Source: an uncultured Lachnospiraceae bacterium (lineage in GTDB: Bacteria > Bacillota > Clostridia > Lachnospirales > Lachnospiraceae). Taken from it: a stretch of DNA of 64,000 nucleotides. The translations under genes and the position numbers were made by a program. Location of the stretch: assembly GCA_947243855.1 (NCBI GenBank), contig CAMXIK010000012.1, forward strand, positions 1 through 64,000, in the 5' to 3' direction. Shown in pieces: positions 49,572 through 56,011 of the stretch (within the stretch, counting starts at the first letter, position 1; each line of letters opens with the position of its first letter). The notes beneath the pieces were generated by a model. It was not told the DNA's origin, made no database searches, and saw only the letters and a list, made by a program, of their open reading frames with translations.

Positions 49572-50972
49572 TCACTCGTAGATAAATTGATTGTCTTTTA
49601 CCATTTCGGCGTTCAACACAATATAATCGTACACACTCAGGCCATAGTTCGTGTTGGACTTCACCACGGAATACTCTTCGTTGTCATACAATATACTGAT
49701 CTGTTTAAAGTCCGCGTAGCCCTTATTGATATTGTATACCCCTTTCAGCGTGCCTGTTTTGTGTATGGCATATTTTTCTCCAGTCTCCGGCATCACGATA
49801 TAGTTGTTGGCCCGGAGTGTGGAGTCGTCTAAATAGTATTCCGTCTCCGTCTCCTCATAAATCTCCGTCTCCACAAACTGGGTCGTCGCCTCGCCTTCCT
49901 CGTTGTAGGTTTCCAGAAGCACGCCGTCGTTGCCGTTCGGGCCGCCCTTTGTCACATAGGACTTTGGCACAATGAAAAACTCCTTTGTCACAATGGCCGA
50001 ATTGGGTATCTTAAGCCCAGTCTCTTCATCCAGCAAAAGCTCTATGTCAATAAACCGGTCCGTACAAAAGGTAATCATGGAGTTGGTAAAGGTGAGGGAC
50101 ACAAAAGTGTCTCCGGCCTCGTTTGTATAGGAAGCCGCCTGTCCCCATGCCGTATATTGGTTTTTCAGGAAGCGCACCTCCACATACCCTTTCTCCTCAT
50201 TTACAAGCCGGTCCGCCAGCTCCTTATCCGCCTGAATAACAATAGACCAGTCCTCCCCCGTGGCCAGCTTATAGACCGGATCGCCTGCGGCAACCAGCCC
50301 ATTATTGACCATATAGTTCCGTTCGTAGGCTTCTTCGTCAAAAAGTTCCGCCGTCATGTCCTCTAGCTTCAAATGTTCGTACCCGTCCGTGGAATAGAGC
50401 ACGATACCGCTGTTTGCCGCGCGGCGGTAATTGATCAGCACTGTGCCGGAGGCGTCGTTTAAGGCGTCCGCATTCTCTAAAATATTATAGTTTGCCAGCT
50501 TGAGCGCCATGCTCTCCATGTTATGACGGAAATTATAGACCTCGTCAAACTGTTTCCGGTCAAAACCGTGCACAAAAGCAGTAATATCCGTCTTAATCTG
50601 GGCGAGATCGCTGTCGGAAAGAGAGTTCTCCCCGTTGGCTCCCGCCTTGATGTAATCGGACAGCCGCCCGGTTTCATCCACCGTATAGACCAGATCGCCA
50701 ACCGCCGTGCGTTCTCCTTCGCGGGCAAAATAATTCACGTAACCGGCGTCCTGCCCGGTCACAACTTCCTCCTGTCGCAGCGCGATCCCCCTATAGATGC
50801 TGTTTGAGGTAAGCGACCCTTCCTGCACGCTGTACCGGACGATATGCTCTGTCCTGAAATACATGACCACACAGATCACCACATAGACAAGAATGACCGC
50901 AAAAACCATCATGCCGATGTTCAGATTGATCGGCTTCCTGTATTTAGTTATCTTATTCCGGTTATCCGCCAA
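49572..50972 (-). CDS. HlyD family membrane fusion/efflux adaptor-like protein
   Basis: 466 residues. One N-terminal membrane segment (about 18-38, IGMMVFAVILVYVVICVVMY), then an extracellular region with the first barrel-sandwich half near SVQEGSLTSNSIYRGIALRQ and helical hairpin near 115-160, then the beta-barrel. No ABC transporter partner is adjacent; it sits upstream of yggS-sepF as in other Clostridia, suggesting a cell-envelope or division role. Confidence 0.82.
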   Translation of the reverse strand: MADNRNKITKYRKPINLNIGMMVFAVILVYVVICVVMYFRTEHIVRYSVQEGSLTSNSIYRGIALRQEEVVTGQDAGYVNYFAREGERTAVGDLVYTVDETGRLSDYIKAGANGENSLSDSDLAQIKTDITAFVHGFDRKQFDEVYNFRHNMESMALKLANYNILENADALNDASGTVLINYRRAANSGIVLYSTDGYEHLKLEDMTAELFDEEAYERNYMVNNGLVAAGDPVYKLATGEDWSIVIQADKELADRLVNEEKGYVEVRFLKNQYTAWGQAASYTNEAGDTFVSLTFTNSMITFCTDRFIDIELLLDEETGLKIPNSAIVTKEFFIVPKSYVTKGGPNGNDGVLLETYNEEGEATTQFVETEIYEETETEYYLDDSTLRANNYIVMPETGEKYAIHKTGTLKGVYNINKGYADFKQISILYDNEEYSVVKSNTNYGLSVYDYIVLNAEMVKDNQFIYE

Positions 50973-51009
50973 CTAAAAACCTCCTGTATCTATGCGGGCC
51001 TGCGCAAAG

Positions 51010-51038
51010 AAAACCCCGGAAGCGTCCTCCGAGGTTTT
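51010..51038 (-). terminator. Terminator of the P-loop protein gene
   Basis: AAAACCCCGGA and TCCGAGGTTTT are complementary with one mismatch around a 7-base loop. It is 32 bases after the stop on the minus strand. Confidence 0.75.
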
Positions 51039-51070
51039 ATGGCATTGTCTCTATATAGATTATGTACATA

Positions 51071-51490
51071 TCAGAGGGATACAATTACATTTTTACGCAT
51101 GCTCTCCGGAAGCTCACTCTCGTCACGAGATACGCTGATCACAAAATCCACATGAAACTTCTCGCTGATCTTCTCAATCTTAGCGACAACTTTCTCCAGT
51201 TCGTCCGCCTCCATACATGCGATTTTCATAAAGCTGTCAAAATACATCTGCTGTAAATCATGGTCCTGAGAGATAATACCGCATACAAAACCGATAAACT
51301 CATCGCTGTCCGTCACCAGATACTCCGATACGTCAATGAGCCTGATCTTATTATTCAGCTCAAACATATGTTTCGTACTCTTGTCCAGATACACGACATT
51401 GCCCTGTACATCCTTAATCTCCGTGTTTACTCTATCCAGTAAATGCTTGGTCTTACCCTTTCCTTCCCTTCCTACAATAAACTGAACCAT
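51071..51490 (-). CDS. Small P-loop protein of unknown function
   Basis: 139 residues. Walker A motif GREGKGKTKHLLDRV at residues 7-21, then beta-rich VVYLDKSTKHMF and a helical middle (SDEFIGFVCGIISQDHDL). Sometimes annotated as PilT-like, but no Walker B or hexamerisation features are clear. It lies alone between two operons; function unknown. Confidence 0.72.
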   Translation of the reverse strand: MVQFIVGREGKGKTKHLLDRVNTEIKDVQGNVVYLDKSTKHMFELNNKIRLIDVSEYLVTDSDEFIGFVCGIISQDHDLQQMYFDSFMKIACMEADELEKVVAKIEKISEKFHVDFVISVSRDESELPESMRKNVIVSL

Positions 51491-51568
51491 GTCGATACCC
51501 TCCTAGTGTAAAATATTAAACTACCCTGATCTCAATTATACAGGAAATCCCTTGAAAAAACAACTACC

Positions 51569-52627
51569 TTATTTGATGATGGAAAGCAAATCCCCCATAT
51601 CGGAATATAGTCCCTCCCGTGACTCGTCTTTCAATATCACGGATATGTAAGAAGCCCCGTTACTGCTTCTGGACAGTAGAATCAAACAATGCCCCGCCGC
51701 GTTGGTGGTTCCGGTTTTTCCTCCCACCACAGTCACATTTGCCGGCGCCTCATAAGTTCCCCGCAAAAAGAGGTTCGAATTTTCCATTTCCAATGACTTT
51801 TCGGAACCGTCGGACGCCGTATATACCGTGCTGTAGGAAGTCATCTGTATGATCTGGTTAAACAGCTCGTACTTTAACGCCTCCTGAAAAATCAAATAAA
51901 GGTCATAGGCCGTCACGTAATGCCCTTCCTCCGTAAGCCCGTTGGGATTCATAAAATGACAGTTTGTGGCGCCGATTTTCTGCGCCTCCTGATTCATGAG
52001 TTCCACAAAATGCTCCACGGTGCCCGGGCCTCCTACGGAAGCCGAAACCCCCTCCGCAATCAAAATAGCGGCGTCATTACCGGAATAAATCAGCAGCGCA
52101 TGCACCGCCTGATCCATCGTCATCTTATCTCCCGGCTTCAAACCACAGAGCACTGCTCCCGATTCCTTAACAAGCACATTTTCTGAAGCTGTGTAAATAT
52201 CGTCCGGCGAACCGTACTTTAAAGCCACAAGAGCCGTCATTACCTTCGTCAGACTGGCCGGATTCATCTGGTTATTGGCATTTTTCGCATACAGCGTCTC
52301 CAAGTCCTTCGTGTTAAAGAGCGCGGCCGCGCCTACCTGCTGCAGATCGGGGCCGCCCGCCGTCACATCCTTGGGCGCCACGCACAGCTCCTTCGCAAAA
52401 GGCTCTATGGTCTCCCGATTGGTAATGTTAAAAAGCTGATAGCTGCTGACATTCCCCTGCTCTTCGTACGCCATGTCATACTTTGTGCCCCCGCAGCCCG
52501 TAAGAACAAGAGCCGCCGCAGCAGCCATCAAAGCGCACAATATTCGCTTTCTCGCCGAGGCTGCTGAAAGCAGTCCTCGTGATCGAGCTTTGCTCGATCG
52601 GTTATTTATACATTTCACGCCACTCAA
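51569..52627 (-). CDS. D-alanyl-D-alanine carboxypeptidase (DacA/PBP5-type), putative lipoprotein
   Basis: 352 residues. Lipobox-like VLTGC ends the signal region. Penicillin-binding motifs are SLTKVMTAL (SxxK), SGNDAAIL (SxN) and GGKTGTTNAAGH (KTG). Trims stem pentapeptides in the wall. The start is uncertain: a TTG at 52627 (used here) and a GTG at 52618 both read through a repeat element before the lipobox, and a later ATG leaves almost no positively charged n-region. Overlaps mgsA by 26 bases. Confidence 0.85.
   Translation of the reverse strand: MSGVKCINNRSSKARSRGLLSAASARKRILCALMAAAAALVLTGCGGTKYDMAYEEQGNVSSYQLFNITNRETIEPFAKELCVAPKDVTAGGPDLQQVGAAALFNTKDLETLYAKNANNQMNPASLTKVMTALVALKYGSPDDIYTASENVLVKESGAVLCGLKPGDKMTMDQAVHALLIYSGNDAAILIAEGVSASVGGPGTVEHFVELMNQEAQKIGATNCHFMNPNGLTEEGHYVTAYDLYLIFQEALKYELFNQIIQMTSYSTVYTASDGSEKSLEMENSNLFLRGTYEAPANVTVVGGKTGTTNAAGHCLILLSRSSNGASYISVILKDESREGLYSDMGDLLSIIK
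52554..52601 (-). repeat. Two-hairpin repeat element, copy A
   Basis: Directly after the mgsA stop. Hairpin 1 at 52556-52579 (CGAGGCTGC, 5-base loop, GCAGTCCTCG, one bulged base). Hairpin 2 at 52581-52599 (GATCGAGC, TTT, GCTCGATC). The second copy is at 54140-54188. The middle is translated within the DacA N-terminus. Confidence 0.8.
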
Positions 52628-52997
52628 GGTCTCCTCTGTCGAGAGATTTGATCAAAAGCTCTGCGGACGCCAAATTCGTAGCGAGCGGAATATTATGCCT
52701 GTCACAGAGCATGACCACATTGTTTACATCCGGCTCATGGGACTTCGGGTAAAGCGGGTCCCTTAAAAAAATCACCAGATCGATCTGGTTGTGCTCAATC
52801 TGCGCGCCGATCTGCTGAGCGCCGCCCAAATGCCCCGCCAGATACTTGTGAATGGTCAGATTGGTCACTTCCTCGATCAGCCTTCCCGTCGTTCCCGTCG
52901 CATAAAGCTCGTTTTTACTCAAAATTCCCCGATACGCAATGCAGAAATTCTGCATCAGTTTTTTCTTTGCATCATGTGCGATCAATGCGATATTCAT
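52602..52997 (-). CDS. mgsA: Methylglyoxal synthase MgsA
   Basis: 131 residues. Converts dihydroxyacetone phosphate to methylglyoxal, an escape route under phosphate-limited sugar overload. Begins MNIALIAHDAKKKLMQNF; contains AGHLGGAQQIGAQI and VIFLRDPLYPKSHEPD with the catalytic aspartates. GGGGTG lies nine bases before the ATG at 52997. The gene overlaps rodA by 26 bases and sits at the end of the cell-shape cluster, an arrangement seen in Clostridia. Confidence 0.93.
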   Translation of the reverse strand: MNIALIAHDAKKKLMQNFCIAYRGILSKNELYATGTTGRLIEEVTNLTIHKYLAGHLGGAQQIGAQIEHNQIDLVIFLRDPLYPKSHEPDVNNVVMLCDRHNIPLATNLASAELLIKSLDRGDLEWREMYK

Positions 52998-54117
52998 TTT
53001 TGCTAACACCCCTGTCGTTTTTACATTGTAGTCGTACATTCAGTACAAAACCAATTCCGATGTAGAGACTCACAAGCGAAGTGAGCCCGTAGCTTACAAA
53101 CGGAAGCGGAATTCCCGTGTTCGGGCTTGCCCCGGTAGCCACCGCGATATTAAGCATGCCCTGAAAGCCGACCAACACTGCAACCCCCGCCGCTATGATT
53201 GTGCCGGCTAAATCTTTTGCCTTCCTAGCTACCATAATACATTCAATTGAGATGAAAATCAACAGCACAATTACAGTACAGCCCCCGACAAACCCAAATT
53301 CTTCCCCAATTACCGCATAAATAAAGTCCGTCTCCGCCTCTGAAATAAAATTTCCGTTTTTCACGGAACTGATCTCGTTGGTGTTGTAACCCTTGCCGTA
53401 TAGCATACCGGAACCAATGGCCATTTCGGAATTGGTCTGCTGATAAGCCTCCGTGGTGGCGTATTCTTCCGGATAAAGCCACGCTAAAATACGTCTCTGC
53501 TGGTATTCGTCAATAATCTGCTGATCCGGCTGTAAAATCAGCGTCAGCGTAATGACAAAGGCCGGCACCGCCACGGAAATCACTAAAATCACGTATTTCC
53601 AGCTCACGCCGCCCACAAACATCACCACGCAGAACAACAGCACCACCATAATGCTGGTGGAGAGGTCCGGCTGTTTGAGAATCAAATAAATCGACGGCAC
53701 AAACAGCGCCACGCAGCTTCCAACAATTCGGAAGTTTCCCATCTCCTCCTTATGTTTCATGATAAACTGTGCATAAAATAAAATCAATAGAATCTTAGCC
53801 GTTTCGGAAGGCTGAAATTGAATGCCGAAAAGATTTAACCACCGCTGCGCGCCGCCGGCCTCAACGCCCGCCACCCGCACTAACCACAAAAGCGCAATAT
53901 TTGCCGCATACATAATCCAGTAAAATTTCAGAATCACGGAATAATCAAACAGGGATATCACCAGCATCAGAAAAAAACCAAAAACTGCCCCTGCGGTCTG
54001 TCTTGACTGCAAAGATTCCTTGGCGCTGCCGATGGCCATAACGCCGATGGCGGTAATTGCCACCACCAAAATAATCAATTTAAAGTCATAATCCCTGATG
54101 TGATAATGTTTCAGCAT
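52972..54117 (-). CDS. rodA: FtsW/RodA/SpoVE family glycosyltransferase, probably RodA
   Basis: 381 residues, about ten membrane segments. SEDS peptidoglycan polymerase. Landmarks are QPSETAKILLILF, KQPDLSTSIMVVLLF and GIPLPFVSYGLTSL. Its location with mreBCD and PBP2 indicates RodA, which works with PBP2 in side-wall synthesis. GAAGGAAG precedes the ATG. A two-hairpin repeat separates it from minE. Confidence 0.93.
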   Translation of the reverse strand: MLKHYHIRDYDFKLIILVVAITAIGVMAIGSAKESLQSRQTAGAVFGFFLMLVISLFDYSVILKFYWIMYAANIALLWLVRVAGVEAGGAQRWLNLFGIQFQPSETAKILLILFYAQFIMKHKEEMGNFRIVGSCVALFVPSIYLILKQPDLSTSIMVVLLFCVVMFVGGVSWKYVILVISVAVPAFVITLTLILQPDQQIIDEYQQRRILAWLYPEEYATTEAYQQTNSEMAIGSGMLYGKGYNTNEISSVKNGNFISEAETDFIYAVIGEEFGFVGGCTVIVLLIFISIECIMVARKAKDLAGTIIAAGVAVLVGFQGMLNIAVATGASPNTGIPLPFVSYGLTSLVSLYIGIGFVLNVRLQCKNDRGVSKNEYRIDRT

Positions 54118-54139
54118 ATATCTTCCTTCATCCTGTTGT

Positions 54140-54188
54140 GCCGAGGCTGCCGCAGGCAGTCCTCGTGATTAAGCGAAGCTTAATCGGG
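54140..54188 (-). repeat. Two-hairpin repeat element, copy B
   Basis: Directly after the minE stop. Hairpin 1 at 54142-54165 has the same arms as copy A with a different 5-base loop. Hairpin 2 at 54167-54185 (GATTAAGC, GAA, GCTTAATC) differs from copy A at two paired positions, both compensated. Confidence 0.8.
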
Positions 54189-54452
54189 TCATTGTTTTAG
54201 ATCCAAAATCGGTATATTCGCATAGAGCGTCGGATTTTTGATTCCATGCCCCTTGCCGCTCGTTTGTGTAATCTGTATCTCCATACTCTTGGCATCTATC
54301 TTCATGTACTTGGATATCACCTTAGCAATATCGTTTTTAATCATCTCCATCATCTCCTGAGAGCAGTTTACCCGATCGGATATAAGCAGAATCTTCAGCC
54401 TATCCTTCGCTATCTCTCTGGAGCTTCTCCGTTTTAGCAGATTTTTAAACAC
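54189..54452 (-). CDS. minE: Cell division topological specificity factor MinE
   Basis: 87 residues. N-terminal MFKNLLKRRSSREIAKDRLK amphipathic/MinD-binding region and C-terminal MEIQITQTSGKGH domain. Drives MinD from the membrane and makes the Min oscillation, in contrast to Bacillus DivIVA/MinJ systems. Follows minD by 11 bases. Confidence 0.93.
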   Translation of the reverse strand: MFKNLLKRRSSREIAKDRLKILLISDRVNCSQEMMEMIKNDIAKVISKYMKIDAKSMEIQITQTSGKGHGIKNPTLYANIPILDLKQ

Positions 54453-54463
54453 TCTGATCCCCC

Positions 54464-55255
54464 CTAACCTTTATGGAAAATACCCGTTACCTTGGTCCAA
54501 AACGAAACGTTCCTGTCAAAATCCATGAAAGGAACTTCCTCGCCCATCACCCGGAGGCAGATATTCTGGTATGCCTTTCCTGCAAGCGTATTGCTCCCGA
54601 CTAACGGTTCGCCCTGATTTGTGGCGATCACCACATTCTCATCGTCCGGCACCCTTCCGATCAGCGGCAGTGACAGGATATCCACCACATCCTCTGAGGA
54701 CATCATATCGCCGCGCCTGATCATATCCTGTCTGATTCGGTTAATGATCAGATCCATCCTATGTATTTCATTGGCCTCCAAAAGACCGATGATCCTGTCC
54801 GCATCCCGGATCGCGGAAACCTCCGGGGTCGTCACCACAAGCGCCCTGTCCGCGCCTGCAATGGCATTCTGAAATCCCTGCTCGATGCCGGCGGGGCAAT
54901 CCAGAATGATATAGTCAAACTGATCCCTTAGATGGCTGATCATGCGCACCATCTGGGAGGGATTCACCGCGCTCTTATCCTTTGTCTGGGCCGATGGCAG
55001 AAGAAACAGGGTCGGATAACGCTTGTCCCGTATAATCGCCTGTTTGATGCGGCAGTTTCCCTCCACCACATCCACCAGATTATAGACAATCCGATTCTCC
55101 AGTCCCATCACCACATCGAGATTCCGAAGGCCGATATCCGTATCGATCAAAATGACCTTCTTTCCCATAGCCGCAAGACCTGTTCCGACGTTTGCTGAGG
55201 TGGTGGTCTTTCCCACCCCGCCTTTCCCTGACGTGACGACAATCACTTCACTCAT
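54464..55255 (-). CDS. minD: Septum site-determining protein MinD
   Basis: 263 residues. Deviant Walker A motif GKGGVGKTTT at residues 10-19, DTDIGLRNLDVVMG, DCPAGIEQGF and TTPEVSAIRDADR. The C-terminus SFWTKVTGIFHKG is a plausible membrane-targeting helix. Membrane ATPase recruiting MinC. Between minC and minE. Confidence 0.96.
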   Translation of the reverse strand: MSEVIVVTSGKGGVGKTTTSANVGTGLAAMGKKVILIDTDIGLRNLDVVMGLENRIVYNLVDVVEGNCRIKQAIIRDKRYPTLFLLPSAQTKDKSAVNPSQMVRMISHLRDQFDYIILDCPAGIEQGFQNAIAGADRALVVTTPEVSAIRDADRIIGLLEANEIHRMDLIINRIRQDMIRRGDMMSSEDVVDILSLPLIGRVPDDENVVIATNQGEPLVGSNTLAGKAYQNICLRVMGEEVPFMDFDRNVSFWTKVTGIFHKG

Positions 55256-55299
55256 AGCAAGTCCTCCATCGATGAATTGTTATCGTCCCCCAAATGATC

Positions 55300-55980
55300 T
55301 TAGAATGGCAAATCATTCAGTAATTCTTTGGTAATTGGCTCAATGATTACTCTGGCGTCGTTCACATAAGCAATTTTCGGCTGAATTTTCGGTTTAATCG
55401 ACCATTTGCTCTGTTTCTCTGAAGTTTTATATTTGAAATCGCCTATTTTCAATTTTTCAGGCGACATTTCAAGCGCCACTACAAAATGTCCCTCCTCGCC
55501 GTTTCCGCCGGCGTAGGCTTGTCCGTAGAGACCTCCCAGCACTACAATATCTTTGCTCGATATGATACAGGCGCCGGGATACACGTCCCCCAACACGATA
55601 ATGCTGTTTTCCGTCTCCAAAATCTGGCCGTCTTTTAAGGTTCCTTTGTAGAACTGCCCCGCGTTCTCCAGCACTTCCTGATGGAAAGAAAACTGCTGCA
55701 AGGCCCGCACAAAATTGCGGTCCGTCTCCTTGTCCTTCCCCATAATACAGACAATGTTCAGTCTGGAATTGGCTGTGATCGTGTCTATGATCTGCCGCTC
55801 CTCCTGCTCGGAGAGTTCTCTCCCCTCGAAGGAAAGCACCATGCTCGCATCCTTAAAAAAGTTTGCGGACTCGCTGAACTTCATGGCAATCTCCTCCAAA
55901 AGCTGGGAAAAGGGAATCTCGCTGTCCAGAAAAATGGTAAGGCCGTTCGGAAAGCTCTTTATTATCACTGCGTTTTTCAT
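55300..55980 (-). CDS. minC: Septum site-determining protein MinC
   Basis: 226 residues. FtsZ inhibitor. N-terminal domain at 1-105 and a C-terminal beta-helix with GDVYPGACIISSKDIVVLG and GLYGQAYAGGNG. The start at 55980 follows GAGGTG; a longer frame runs back into the PBP2 gene and is rejected. Confidence 0.92.
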   Translation of the reverse strand: MKNAVIIKSFPNGLTIFLDSEIPFSQLLEEIAMKFSESANFFKDASMVLSFEGRELSEQEERQIIDTITANSRLNIVCIMGKDKETDRNFVRALQQFSFHQEVLENAGQFYKGTLKDGQILETENSIIVLGDVYPGACIISSKDIVVLGGLYGQAYAGGNGEEGHFVVALEMSPEKLKIGDFKYKTSEKQSKWSIKPKIQPKIAYVNDARVIIEPITKELLNDLPF

Positions 55981-56011
55981 ACTCACACCTCTATCCTCAC
56001 ACCGTCCGCCG

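Noticed and set aside
53060..53090. CTCACAAGCGAAGTGAG hairpin near the end of rodA, similar to hairpin 2 of the repeat.
   Set aside because: It is inside rodA coding sequence, lacks hairpin 1, and the arms do not match the repeat.
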